Numbered from the stretch's first letter, positions 1 through 9,516 are shown. The stretch: DNA of 64,000 bases from Agapetus fuscipes (GCA_951799405.1 OX637362.1:8262703-8326702), one strand, 5' to 3'. Program-made: numbers and translations. Notes: generated by a model not told the origin, from the letters alone.

Positions 1-178
1 TGCCCACTAATAGATACGTGTAAGTTTGCGATTGCAGAATTTCTATTTTTACATAGAAGTTAAAGTCCTAACCTCAAATGAACATAAACCCTCTATTTTT
101 TGACGATCTTCCATGAAACAGGAGTGGCATTGGCAAAGTGAACGATTTGCTCAGTCCCATACCAACTTATAAGTAAAG
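1..178 (-). mobile_element. RTE-A 3' tail, partial
   Basis: Read on the minus strand this matches the RTE-A 3' module: a 'CTTATAAGTTGGTATGGGAC' head at 178, the 'TTTGCCAATG' segment, then 'CTCAAATGAACAT' in reverse. It is cut by the window edge, so its tail is not visible. It is more diverged than the neighbouring RTE-A copy at 246-1990. Confidence 0.75.
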
Positions 179-245
179 GGATCTTAATAAGATTTTATGA
201 ATCATTTTTTTCTAGAAAATTTTTAGTGCTGAATTTTTCATTCTA

Positions 246-1990
246 TAATAATCTATAATCTAAGTTGCAAGGATATATTCATTTAAAGCTCTCAGATGTA
301 AGCCCACAAACCAACAAGTGTAGTTCGCGCTTACAAATGCTGAATGTGTACTTACAAATAAAATCCAAACCTCAAATGAACATAAGCCCCACAACTTTTG
401 CCGACCTTCCCTGAAACAGGGGTAACATTGGCAAAGTGAACCATTTTTTACAGTATGGGTGGTCAGCCTCATACCAACCTATAAGTCAAGGAATATGAAT
501 AAAAAATTACATTTAAATATATAAAAGAACAAAACCTTACAAAGAAATCTATACAAAAAAAGTCAGAAATTTCCTATGCAAAAAATGTAGCAAATTAATA
601 CACCAACATTAGAAATCACCATTGCAGATTAGCCGCCACTTCTTCCTGTCCTTGCACACTTCTTTCATTTCATCCAGAGTCATAACCTTTTTCATGCAAG
701 TCCTCCTTTTATTATGACTCTGGATATCCCATTCATTCGCTATTTCAGAAATTTGATCCATCCATACTTTTCTCGGTCTTCCTCTACCACGACATCCATC
801 TATTTTAGCAACATATACTTTCTTCGTCAATCTTTCATCACTCATTCTCTCCATATGCCCGAACCATCTTAACATACTTCTTTTAATCTTCACTTTCACA
901 CTTTCCCTTACACCACATTCTTCTCTTACAAAATCATTCCTCACTCTGTCACTTCGTTTTTTCCCAATCATACTTCTTAGATAGTCCATTTCTACTGTAT
1001 GGACTTTACTAATTTCCCTTTCACTCACCGTCCAGGCTTCACTTCCATACATCAAGGTTGGCACTAGTATACCACCGTGCACCGCCAATCTAACATTTTT
1101 TGAGAGATTCTGGTTCCTGGCGATGCTAGCGGTAGCACCCAGTACGCACCTGCCTTTCATTATCCTTCTTTCAAATTCACCGGTCATTCTTCCATCTTTT
1201 TCAAACTTACTTCCCAGGTATACAAACTCATTTACGACATCAACATTCATTCCATTAATTTTAAATTCATAATTCATACTTTCATCATCTCTTTCAAAAA
1301 TCAATACTTTCGTCTTACTTGCATTCAACTTCAAATGGTTACCTTTCAAAGCTTCATTCAATCTAGAGAGCATTGTTTGCAATTCTACTGCTGAATCAGA
1401 TACAAGAACTGCATCATCTGCATAGTGTAGAACACTCACTTTGCTCTCTCCTATCATCAATCCACAATCATTAAGTCGAGCATCTCTGACACACTTGTCC
1501 ATGACTATGTTAAATAGCCATGGACTCATCACACATCCTTGCCTCACACCCTTATAAACTTCAAACCACTCACTATACTCACCATCAATACGGACACATG
1601 CCTTACTATTTTCATAGTTTGCATGCACCGCACCTAAGAGAGCCCCATTCACTCCGTATGCTTTCAAAACATCCCATAACATACCTCTGTCTACTGAGTC
1701 AAAAGCCTTTTCCAGATCTACAAAGGCCGTGAACAGCTTCCGCCTCACCGACAATTGTTTTTCAACAAGTTGTCGTAGAGTAAAAATCTGATCAACACAG
1801 CCTCTACCGGCCATAAAGCCGGACTGTACATCGGAAATCCTTTCACTAGTAGTCAGAATCACATTTTTTATAATCACCTTACAGAAGACTTTTCCTGGTA
1901 TACTGAGTAGACTGATTGGTCTGAAGTTCTGACAGTCTTTTTTGTCCCCTTTACCTTTGTAAATGAATTCATTAAATATATTTTATCATG
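246..1990 (-). mobile_element. RTE-A LINE, 5'-truncated copy
   Basis: This is the most complete RTE-A copy in the window. On the minus strand it runs from within the reverse transcriptase domain, through the ORF stop near 609, to a 3' UTR that ends in the family's 'CTTGCAACTTAGATTATAG' tail near 246. The endonuclease and the N-terminal part of the reverse transcriptase are absent. The 5' break lies next to the 3' terminus of a Helitron (CTAG at 1993-1996), so either the Helitron inserted here or RTE-A was truncated beside it. RTE-clade elements usually end in short tandem repeats; the (ATTAG)n tails of sister copies agree with that. Confidence 0.9.
609..1984 (-). pseudogene. RTE-A reverse transcriptase (endonuclease and RT N-terminus missing)
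   Basis: This encodes the core and C-terminus of a non-LTR reverse transcriptase, which copies element RNA onto nicked chromosomal DNA. The frame is open from about 1984 to the stop at 609, roughly 458 codons. The 'start' at 1877 is only a GTG inside the domain; upstream codons in the same frame give KGKGDKKD and FRPISLLSIPGKVF, which are RT fingers motifs. Counting from that GTG, FVDLEKAFD carries the first catalytic Asp at about residue 54, GVRQG lies at 110-114, and YADD lies at 152-155 with the second catalytic pair. The C-terminal third (MDYLRSMIGKKR, RWFGHMERM, GCRGRGRPRKVW) is typical of RTE-like elements. Intact catalytic residues imply recent activity of the family, but this copy is dead because it lacks its endonuclease. 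I am sure of 'non-LTR RT'; the clade name RTE is from family knowledge. Confidence 0.9.
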
Positions 1991-2086
1991 AACTAGCTGA
2001 CCCGGCGAACTTTTTTCCGCCTTAGAGGCAATAAATGAGTAGACTTTTGATTTCATCTAGGTCAGTTTTTTAATTGGATAATTAAT

Positions 2087-2858
2087 ATTTAAGAAGTATG
2101 ATTGGACTATCTAAGAAGTATGATTGGGAAAAAACGAAGTGACAGGGTGAGGAATGATTTTGTAAGAGAAGAGTGTGGTGTAAGGGAAAGTGTGAAAGTG
2201 AAGATTAAAAGAAGTATGTTAAGATGGTTCGGGCACATGGAGAGAATGAGTGATGAAAGATTGACGAAGAAAGTATATGTTGCTAGAATAGATGGATGTC
2301 GTGGTAGAGGAAGACCGAGAAAAGTATGCAAGGATCAAATCACTGAAATAGCGAATAAATGGGATATCCAGAGTCATAATAAAAGGAGGATTTGTATGAA
2401 AAAGGTTATGACTCTGAATGAAATGAAAGAAGTATGCAAGAACAGGAAGAAGTGGCGGCTAATCTGCAATGTAGATTTCTAATGTTAGTGTATTAATTTG
2501 CTACATTTTTTGCATAGGATTTTTTTTACTTTTTTTGTATAGATATCTTTTTAAGGTTTTGTTGTTTTTTTTTATACTTAAATGTTATTAATTTCTCGTA
2601 TTCCTTGACTTATAGGTTGGTATGAGGCTGACCACCCATACTGTAAAAAATGGTTCATTTTGCCAATGTCACCCCTGTTTCAGGGAAGGTCGGCAAAAGT
2701 TGTGGGGCTTATGTTCATTTGAGGTTTGGATTTTATTTGTAAGTACACATTCAGCATTTGTAAGCGCGAACTACACTTGTTGGTTTGTGGGCTTACATCT
2801 GAGAGCTTTAAATGAATATATCCTTGCAACTTACATTATAGATTATTATAGATTGTAG
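2087..2858 (+). mobile_element. RTE-A LINE, 3' fragment inside the Helitron
   Basis: This fragment contains the last 126 codons of the RTE-A ORF and the whole 3' UTR, ending in 'CCTTGCAACTTACATTATAG'. It is almost a mirror image of the 246-990 segment on the other strand. The 5' junction is marked by a short direct repeat, 'AAGAAGTATGATTGG', seen twice between 2092 and 2128. Confidence 0.85.
2102..2482 (+). pseudogene. RTE-A ORF C-terminal fragment
   Basis: The 126-residue open frame is the C-terminal part of the RTE-A protein, colinear with the last 126 residues of the copy at 609-1984 (MDYLRSMIGKKRSDRVRND ... KKWRLIC) with only scattered differences. It contains the RWFGHMERM and GCRGRGRPRKV motifs but no reverse transcriptase active site, so it encodes nothing functional by itself. 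The Met at 2102 is an internal Met of the parent protein. The conserved reading frame shows the insertion is young. Confidence 0.85.
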
Positions 2859-2934
2859 AATATAAAATGAAGAAGGAATTATTTTAATGATTTTTTATTG
2901 GCCATGTACATATTTTAATGCATGGGTTCCACTC

Positions 2935-3170
2935 TTAGTGAAGCACTTGGTGATACACGACATTTTTCGTTTTATCATCAGGTGCAAGAACAAATAATGC
3001 AGATGGTCTTCCGACCCGTGAACATGCCACGTATAATAGACCATGGGAAAAACACGGATTTTCTAGATTCAGACCACAAACTTTTAAGGATTGGCCTTGT
3101 GATTTGTTGATGGTCATGGCGAATGCAAGACAGATCGAAAATTGAAGTCGTTTAAACTCAAACGGCGCAA
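2935..3170 (-). pseudogene. Helitron Pif1-type helicase, C-terminal fragment
   Basis: The minus-strand frame reads FSICLAFAMTINKSQGQ, then LENPCFSHGLLYVACSRVG, SALFVLAPDD and ends in a stop near 2935. These are the conserved last motifs (V and VI) of the Pif1-family helicase fused to Rep in Helitrons; the protein unwinds DNA during rolling-circle transposition. The first residues of the open frame (MYNFAP) come from the adjacent RTE-A tail and not from the helicase. About 250 residues that normally separate this block from the Walker A block at 3408-3432 are missing, replaced by an RTE-A tail. Confidence 0.85.
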
Positions 3171-3256
3171 AATTATACATGTCTGCTTGTGGGAATGCAC
3201 TTAATATAAATCTTAAATGATATATATCCTTGCAGCTTAGATTAGATTAGAATAGA
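3168..3256 (+). mobile_element. RTE-A 3' tail, short insertion in the Helitron
   Basis: This contains only the last roughly 85 nt of the family ('TGCTTGTGGGAATGCA' to 'GCAGCTTAGATTAGATTAGA'). It belongs to the same subtype as the copy at 24366-24452, which also starts near 'AAATTATACAT'. Confidence 0.75.
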
Positions 3257-3261
3257 CATGT

Positions 3262-3480
3262 TGGTTCTTCAATAGTTTGAAGATTTAACGGCAATTTTAA
3301 TGCTGAATCGGCATCCTTTTAACAATGTGGCTACTATTCCAGAGGAAGCAACTGCAACCGCAATGCTGGATCTCGCACGAACAGTGGCTAAAATTACTGA
3401 CATGAGGAATGTCTTACCAGTTCCACCAGGGGCATCCAGGAAATATAACCACCATTTTCATCATCAATGTATCATAAACT
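3262..3480 (-). pseudogene. Helitron helicase, Walker A region
   Basis: In the minus strand the frame contains DAPGGTGKTFLMSVILATVR (Walker A motif at about 3408-3432) and then SSGIVATLL. The text continues in a shifted frame as ALKLPLNLQTIEEPTC, which is also conserved in Helitron helicases. At least two frameshifts, one just before the Walker motif and one before ALKLP, separate the blocks. The ATP-binding residues GK-T are intact, but the protein is broken on both sides. Confidence 0.8.
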
Positions 3481-3975
3481 TCCTTATGTTGTTGATTTGA
3501 CAGGGGTACATTTGTTTGAACTAAAAAATATTATTCCCGGTGATCATATTCTCTTTCCCGTTCAAATTCTCGATTAAGTGCGTCATTTATTTCACGATTT
3601 AGCGTTTTCATTCCTAATCTGACTAATTAATTACCGCACATGAGGTAACACATGTCTTTGGTCAAGATCAAAGCCTGATTATGTATCTCCTCATTCATTT
3701 GAAGGTCGGGATTTCTTGAACTGAAACGAATTTGATGTAAAATGTCTTCCGACATATTATCCTTGTCTTTGTGCCACAGGTTAGATGGGTTCGATGGAAA
3801 CCATGTCGAAATGATGATAGCAAATAATGTGCGTATCTGACTTGGATATGCAGAAATAATTGCTTCAACGATTGTCGTCTCCCAATGGGTATGCACATGC
3901 AGCACGATATGTTGGGAATACGGTAGCATTAACAGTCCGAAGGGAATCAAATGACGTTGGCCCACGCACATTTAC
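3481..3975 (-). pseudogene. Helitron central region (Rep-helicase linker)
   Basis: Minus-strand codons give RTLFAIIISTWFPSNPSNLW, then a stretch rich in acidic and polar residues, QALILTKDMCYLMCGN, and further on LNREINDALNREFERERE. These blocks match the Helitron segment that precedes the Pif1 domain. The frame breaks near 3900, where it must join the upstream block (3865-4318), and near 3500-3540 before the Walker A part. Confidence 0.78.
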
Positions 3976-4318
3976 CAGCAACAACCGCAAATAGAAACAT
4001 TCATCATTCTTTCGATGAACTGTATATATACGACCAAGAGCATCAGTAGAACGCACATGTGGATAACCAAGAACCGCATCGCCTTGCTTGCGTCTTAGAA
4101 AATTTCTCAATGAAGCATTCCAAGTATAATAACGTGGCATCTCCGAGTAAAGCAAAGTTTGTGCAAACGGATCGCTTTGGCAGATCGTAAAGAAACTGGT
4201 CAATGTTGTCGCTGGAAGTGTTTCAGCACGTTGAACAACATTGGAAGCCGTGAAATATACTCTTTGACCATTCTCCAGATGCACCGCCAAATGCACAACA
4301 GGAGGATGACGTTCATGA
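3865..4318 (-). pseudogene. Helitron protein, region after the Rep nuclease
   Basis: The open frame (143 codons plus HERHPPVV just upstream) carries VHLAVHLENGQRVYFTASN, PRYYTWNASLRNFLRRK, DALGRIYTVHRKNDECFYLR and LLVNVRGPTSF. This is a highly conserved stretch of insect Helitron proteins between the Rep domain and the helicase. The HUH motif and catalytic tyrosines that should come before it are gone. The upstream boundary near 4325 coincides with the SINE-A insertion. Confidence 0.85.
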
Positions 4319-4362
4319 ATAGGAATGCGAATATATGCTTTTATTCACTTTTATATTTCCGG

Positions 4363-4650
4363 TCCGTAGTCCGTAGTCCAGTGGTTAACACATTGGACTC
4401 GTGAATGGAAGGTTGTGGGTTCAAATCCCGGCGGAGCACAAAAATATATACCATTTATATTTTCAAATATGCTCTTAGCTGGATTTTAAAATTCATATAT
4501 CTTTACCAAAGACCAGTCACCAAAGGTCCATCCAGCCTTGCAGCAACTGGGTCTTGCTTGAGAATTGACGCTTTCTACAGCGACGACCACTCTCTCAGAG
4601 GGCTCATGAGGTAAATAACAAAATAGCGCTCGCCGAATAAATAATCCTCA
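4363..4650 (+). mobile_element. SINE-A, subtype A1
   Basis: The tRNA-like head is 'TCCAGTGGTTAACACATTGG' to 'GGGTTCAAATCCCGGCGGAG', with a B box near 4428; 'GTCCGTAGTCCGTAGTCC' shows a small internal duplication. The body 'GCTCTTAGCTGG ... AAGACCAGTCACC ... CAGCAACTGGGTCTTGCTTG' leads into the A1 ending 'AGAGGGCTCATGAGG ... AATAAATAATCCTCATATAT'. Confidence 0.85.
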
Positions 4651-4659
4651 TATATATAA

Positions 4660-4835
4660 AGGGTTCATCAAGCCTGTAAAAAAAAATGGATCTTGCTTGA
4701 GAATTTGCGCTTTGTCGCGACGACTACCAGGCTTGTAGCAACACCTCTGTGGCACCCTTCTTGGGTGATATAGACCCCCAAGCCTTTCAGGAATTGGGGA
4801 GTCTCCCGCAAAAGGTTCCCTTAAAAAAAAAAAAA
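4660..4835 (+). mobile_element. SINE-A, subtype A2 3' half
   Basis: This starts at 'GGATCTTGCTTGAGAATT' and continues to the A2 ending 'GGGGAGTCTCCCGCAAAAGG' and poly(A). The head is missing. It lies directly behind an A1 copy, so the two subtypes are adjacent here. Confidence 0.75.
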
Positions 4836-4871
4836 TTGACCGTTCAATGGATTTTTCATTTTGATGGTCCA

Positions 4872-5613
4872 TACTGTTGAAATGGACTATCTAAGAAGTA
4901 TGATGTGGAAAACACGGAGTGACAGGGTGAGGAATGATTTTGTAAGGAAGAATGTGGTGCAATATAAAGTGTGAAAGTGAAGATTAAAAGTTTGGATAGT
5001 TTGAGCATATGGAGAGAATGAATGAGGAAAGACTGACGAAGAAAGTATATGTTGGTAGAATAGATGGATGTCGTGGTAGAGGAAGACTGAGAAGGTATGG
5101 ATGGACCAAATATCTGAAATTGCGAATGAATGGAATATCCAGAGTCATAATAAAAGAAGAGCCTGTCTGAAGAAGGTTATGACTCTGGAGAAAATGAAAG
5201 AAGTATGTAAGGACAAAAAGAAATGGCGGTTGATAATGTTGGCGGCTAGGGTTTATTAAAGTGAAATTTGTTTTATGTTTTATTTTGATGTTCTTAAGTA
5301 GGTATATATTAGTATTTATTGATTTAAAAAAATGTGATTTGTCCTGTATGTTTCTTGACTTATAGGTTGGTATGCGGCTGACCACCTATGCTGTAAAAAT
5401 GGTTCACTTTGCCAATGTCACCCCTGTTTCAGAGAAGGACGGCAAGAGTTGCAGCCTGGTATATGTCCATTTGAGATTTGGTTTTTATGTTGTAGGCTCA
5501 CATGAGGCATGTGCAAGCGCGAACTTATACGTGTCTGGTTGTGAGAATGCATGTTATGTGAATCTCCAATCTAACATATTTGCAACTTAGATTAGATTAG
5601 ATTAGATTAGATA
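4872..5613 (+). mobile_element. RTE-A LINE fragment with ORF remnant
   Basis: Positions 4880-5262 still resemble the RTE-A C-terminal coding region ('GACTATCTAAGAAGTATG', 'GAGCATATGGAGAGAATG', 'GATGGATGTCGTGGTAGAGG') but have several indels, so no frame survives. The 3' UTR follows from 5351 and ends in a clean run of five 'ATTAG' units (5588-5613), the terminal repeat expected of RTE elements. Confidence 0.85.
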
Positions 5614-5925
5614 TTGAAATCATATCCGCTCTAATCACGACTTTGTAGTCATCATTTGGCATGCGTTCCAAAGCACTCTTAAACAACGCATGATTTTCAT
5701 GAAGTAGGTGCTGTAGATCTTGAAGAATTGCTCTTTTCATTGCTGCATTCATCTCTTGACATCGATCAAGTTGTTTCCCAAATCGCTTCATTGCAGTTCA
5801 CATACCGACGCGGCGCTCTTCACGCGCAATGCATTGTTCTTTTTCACTCCTTTCACTCGCAATGTTTTGAATCCTAGTTGCATTACGGCTTCGTCGGTAA
5901 ATATTTAATCGTCTTGGTGGTGGCA
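5614..5925 (-). pseudogene. Helitron N-terminal fragment
   Basis: The minus strand starts with MPPPRRLNIYRRSRNA at 5925, a basic N-terminus like that of Helitron proteins. After a break it continues RCQEMNAAMKRAILQDLQHL and SALERMPNDDYKVVIRAD, a well-conserved block that lies upstream of the Rep nuclease. A stop near 5798 separates the two parts. The fragment ends where the RTE-A (ATTAG)n tail is inserted. Confidence 0.78.
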
Positions 5926-6296
5926 TGGCTTTCTTAAGGATTTTTTTGGTACATTATGTCAATAGAAACTTGAAACAAATCGGTCAACTTTAATTATTCT
6001 CAGACTCCATTATGTTTAGCTGTCAGTTGCATTTTGTTTTTGTTTTTTGAAAAAAGAACGGCTAGACTGTTTTTAACGGATTGCTTTCAGTTGCGTTTTT
6101 TTTTATTTATACCTACCACGTTTTATGTTATTTCTTGAAAAAAAGTATAAAAAAAAGTATAAAAAGGATATAAAAAGTATCCCTTGTCCTTTTCCTGATT
6201 CTAAGCTACCTCCCTACCAATTTTCAGCCAAATCAGTTCAACTGTTCTTGAGTTATGGATAGTGTAACTAACACGACTTTGTTTTATATATATAGA

Positions 6297-7011
6297 TTAC
6301 TTATAGGTTTTAAAAATAATTACGTTTGTTATTCACGTCTCGATGACAGAACGTGACAGAACGATAGACAAAACGCTGAGAGCCGTGAACTTTTTTCAAG
6401 ACGGTTCTTACAACCCAATTTTTTTATTCTTATTTTACAAAATATGCTATTAAAATGTATCTACCTGTAATCCTGAACTAGTGGAATACTTATCTTGAAT
6501 TAAGACTAAAATTCCATTTGCTGGTGTTTGTATATCCTTGCCTGCAGCTCATATCTATATAGGAGCATCAAGGACTTCCTATGTGGAGAAATTTTGAACC
6601 CGCGCCAAATTTTGTGCAGAATGGGTGTGTGGTGGAGGCAGTAGTAAAATAGAAGTGTTTTGCAGCAGTCGCTTCCATTTATACCTCAATTTACGTTAAA
6701 ACCTAACCATAGAATTTCCAAAAAAATATGGAAACGAAAACAGCGCCTCCGGTAAGCGTTGTAGTTTTCACATATTTTTGATAAAACGCTGTGGTAAAGT
6801 TTGTTCGTTGAATTTTATGTTTGGTCGTGGCCAGATGCATACGACTCCTAAATGACTGCCGACGATTACAGATCCTGCAAACAAGACTGCTCTTGATATT
6901 ATTATATCTATTACAGTTATATTGTTCAGTAGACGTTTAGTACGTGTTTTTAGTTTTTACTTTATGATTAAAATTAAAAAAAAAAAGCTGATCAGGCGCA
7001 GGCTACTGTGT
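6297..7011. other. AT-rich stretch without recognised feature
   Basis: I see no open frame of note. A tandem 'GACAGAACGTGACAGAACGATAGAC' type run lies near 6345-6370. The segment 6600-6660 is slightly less AT-rich. If the Helitron inserted into RTE-A, RTE-A upstream sequence should appear here; I do not see it. Confidence 0.5.
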
Positions 7012-7574
7012 ATCAGCTATGCTGTACATACAGAGCAACTTCTTACCGCATTGTCCCCGAAGATGTCGCATGTGGCATGAGGAACCTATTTATTTTTAAA
7101 GGTAAAAAGGCAGGCCTTCAGTTAACCAGTTCACTTAAAGTGAGGGTTTACCAGTACCCTTAGTACAAGTTGCAAAACTTGAGTAATGTAACGTTTAAGG
7201 CAATTATTAAAGAGTGATTTCCCCCAAAAGTTGCCGTTTTTGTTTGTTTGAACTTGATTTTCTTCATCATTGTAACTCTTTTGCTAAGACCATAAAGTGT
7301 AAGAAACAAAAACGGCAGATTTTGGGAGAAATCATTCTTTTGTATTTTCCGTAAACTTTACTTTTCTCAAGTTTTGCAACTCGTACTAAGGGTACAGCTT
7401 TCAATAGGGAAAGTTCTCATTTTTTGTGAAATTTAAGTAAATCTTACCAATATTTCGATCTCGCATTAGAAATAGAAACTGAGACAGAAAATCGTTTCTG
7501 ACATAATTGGTGGAGATCGAACCCTAGCTCTCTACAATGGAAGCATTGTACCAGCTGAGCTATCGACGGGACAT
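7012..7574 (-). mobile_element. SINE-B interrupted by a foldback MITE
   Basis: The minus-strand head ('GTCGATAGCTCAGCTGGTAC', B box near 7510-7520) lies at 7574-7500, and the 3' end near 7012-7070 matches the SINE-B terminus. The MITE at 7155-7394 splits the body at 'GGTTTACCAG | CTTTCAATAGGG'. Confidence 0.8.
7155..7394. mobile_element. Foldback MITE with 3-bp target duplication
   Basis: The two halves form a long imperfect inverted repeat: 'TACCCTTAGTACAAGTTGCA' on the left and the reverse of 'TGCAACTCGTACTAAGGGTA' on the right. Pairing continues inward for about 100 nt per arm. CAG flanks both sides (7152-7154, 7395-7397) inside a SINE-B, which fits a target-site duplication. There is no coding capacity. 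Confidence 0.82.
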
Positions 7575-8280
7575 TCTTTTTTAAATAAATTTTATTTTGT
7601 ATATAATTCTTCAAACCTTTTTTTTAACCATGACAATGGACCAATGCTCGGCTCACATCTGATCGACCCCTTTCAACCGTTCTCCGATGAACTGAATCCC
7701 GATGAATTTAATTTCACCCTAAATTTAAAGAGAATCCCGATGAATTTCATTTCACCCCGAATTTAAAGAGACGAAGTATCGTGAAATTTATCAGATCAAT
7801 TAGCAAGCGCGGGGACTGAAAAACTCATTTTTCTCTGTGACGTGGCGCGCAGTGGGGTAAAATGTACATAAATTTGGCACAAAATTTAAACATTACAAAC
7901 AAAGGATAAATTTTACAAGATTTTTTTTTGTTTTGTTTTTTTGTTCTTTGTAATTTGTTTCTCTCCGATAAGGTTATTATTTCGTTCTACCCTAGCATTG
8001 CTCTTCAATTCATTCATATTCATTAACTTTCTCATATAATACATCTTATTCTTGTACAGACACTCTGTGCATCTCATTCTTTCACAATTTCACTAATCTA
8101 GTTAAGCCAAAATTACATCGGTTATTTTTTCTCTTTTTTTTTACACTTATTTTTTATATAGGTACATCCACTTTCCATGTCAGTCTTTCATTATCCATTA
8201 TTTTGACATGTTTCACAATTTATCTTTTACCATTAATTTCTACACTTCTCAAGTGCTTCATTTCCAATTCCAAGCTCAAA
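7575..8280. other. Spacer with tandem dimer and a possible decayed RTE fragment
   Basis: The first half is a non-coding spacer with a 38-bp tandem duplication. On the minus strand 8150-8220 faintly reads like the RTE motif (H-M-R-M)(N/D)DERLT-K-V, and the surrounding pyrimidine-rich text suggests a heavily decayed antisense RTE body. This second point is weak. Confidence 0.4.
7695..7770. repeat. Two tandem 38-bp units
   Basis: Units 7695-7732 and 7733-7770 both read 'AATCCCGATGAATTT(A/C)ATTT' and then a shared 'CACCC...AATTTAAAGAG'. They differ at about three positions. Confidence 0.85.
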
Positions 8281-8535
8281 TTTTTATTATTCCTTGACTT
8301 ATAGGTTGGTATGAGGCTGACCACCCATACTGTAAAAAATGGTTCACTTTGCCAATGTCACCCCTGTTTCAGGGAATGTCGGCAAGAGTTGCAGGGCTTA
8401 TGTTCATTTGAGGTTTGGGTTTTATTTGTAAGTACACAATCAGCATTTGTAAGCGCGAACTACACGTGTTTGTTTGTGGGCATACATCTGAGAGCTTTGA
8501 ATGAATATATCCTTGCAACTTAGATTATAGATAGA
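8281..8535 (+). mobile_element. RTE-A 3' module, nearly complete
   Basis: This runs from 'CCTTGACTTATAGGTTGG' at 8285 to 'CCTTGCAACTTAGATTATAG'. It is among the best preserved tail-only copies and starts at the shared 5' boundary. Confidence 0.85.
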
Positions 8536-8596
8536 GAGAATCTATCTTCAGCCTTTTTACACAATCCATAAAATTAAAAGGAAAGCACAACTTTGG

Positions 8597-9018
8597 ACCG
8601 GTCCGTAGTCCAGTGGTAACACTTCGAACTCGACAATGGAAGGTTATGGGTGCGAATCCCGGCGGAGCACAAAAAAATACCATTTATATTTTCAAATTTG
8701 CTCTTCGCTGGATTAAAAAATTCATAAACCTTTTCCAAAGACCGGTCAATAAAGGTCCATCCAACCATACAACAACTGGGTCTTGCTTGAGAATCAGCGC
8801 TTTCTACAGCGACGACCAAGTTTGCAGGTGAGATAAAGACCGGTCACTAAAAGATCCATCCAGCCTCACAGCAACTGGGTCTTGCTTGAATATTGGCGCT
8901 TTGTAGCGACGACCAAGCTCGTAAACACCTCTGTGAAACTACAACAAGTATTATAGACCCCTAGAGTCTCTGAAATCTAGGGAGTCTCCCGCACAGGATT
9001 TCTTAAAAAAAAAACAAA
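8597..9018 (+). mobile_element. SINE-A, A1 body joined to an A2 end
   Basis: The head 'GGTCCGTAGTCCAGTGGTAA' to 'GCGAATCCCGGCGGAGCAC' is followed by a full body to 'GACGACCAAGTTTGCAGG' (8828). The body then restarts at 'AAGACCGGTCACTAAAAG' and goes on to the A2 ending 'GGGAGTCTCCCGCACAGG' and poly(A). The middle of the body is thus present twice. Confidence 0.85.
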
Positions 9019-9516
9019 AATATTTTTGTCTAAAATTCAGCATGTAACACTTCTCTGTGCGGCGCGGCCCAATTTTCGGAATAACGAGGGGACTTTGTAC
9101 GAGACTAATTGGACACCAATTTTCCAAAACGTTTTATTTCATGTATAATAAACAGCTATGCGTACAAAAAACAAGAACATGGTGTATCAAACATTGCGTG
9201 AAAACTCAGCCCCCACGTAAACTGAAAAAGTGTACCAAAACTAAAACACTCTCCCAGAGAGCTGTTGCATTATCCATATCCATATTCTGTTTACGCAATT
9301 TTTGAGTATTTACGCAATGTTTAATAGGAGTGAATATTTTTTGGCGTTGCATGCCCTTGAAAAATATAATGGGAATTTTTCAACAAGGAAAATTTAACAC
9401 TGAAAAAGAAACTAGGAATAATAACTGAATTTCTTTTCATCGTACCTAATTTTGGCGCCTAACTATTGTTCTTGATTGTTTTTTTCTTTATTTTTTTACC
9501 TTATTATTTTACACCC
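9019..9516. other. Non-repetitive stretch, no recognised gene
   Basis: An 82-codon open frame at 9057-9305 (+) is rich in Arg, Lys, Cys and Thr and resembles no family I know. It has no conserved motif and I do not consider it a gene. Confidence 0.45.

Larger units (their letters stand above)
1993..6296 (-). mobile_element. Helitron, broken and filled with nested insertions
   Basis: On the minus strand the element starts with TC at 6296-6295 ('TCTATATATATAAAAC', preceded by A) and ends with CTAG at 1996-1993 followed by T, fitting Helitron insertion between A and T. A short GC-rich inverted pair (GGCG...CGCC) lies just before the 3' CTAG. Inside are Helitron N-terminal, middle and Pif1-helicase remnants in the correct order on the minus strand. 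The replication-initiator (HUH nuclease) part is missing between about 4320 and 5614, where SINE-A, RTE-A and unique bases now sit. RTE-A pieces also sit at 2087-2858 and 3168-3256. It cannot be autonomous. Confidence 0.82.

Noticed and set aside
1877..1984. Frameshift in the RTE-A reverse transcriptase near its apparent start
   Set aside because: The frame is in fact open and continuous upstream to about 1984. The apparent start is only an internal GTG.
7500..7574. tRNA gene on the minus strand (A and B boxes visible)
   Set aside because: The head continues into a SINE-B body and the acceptor and anticodon stems do not pair well. The same applies to every tRNA-like stretch in the window, so I call no tRNA gene.
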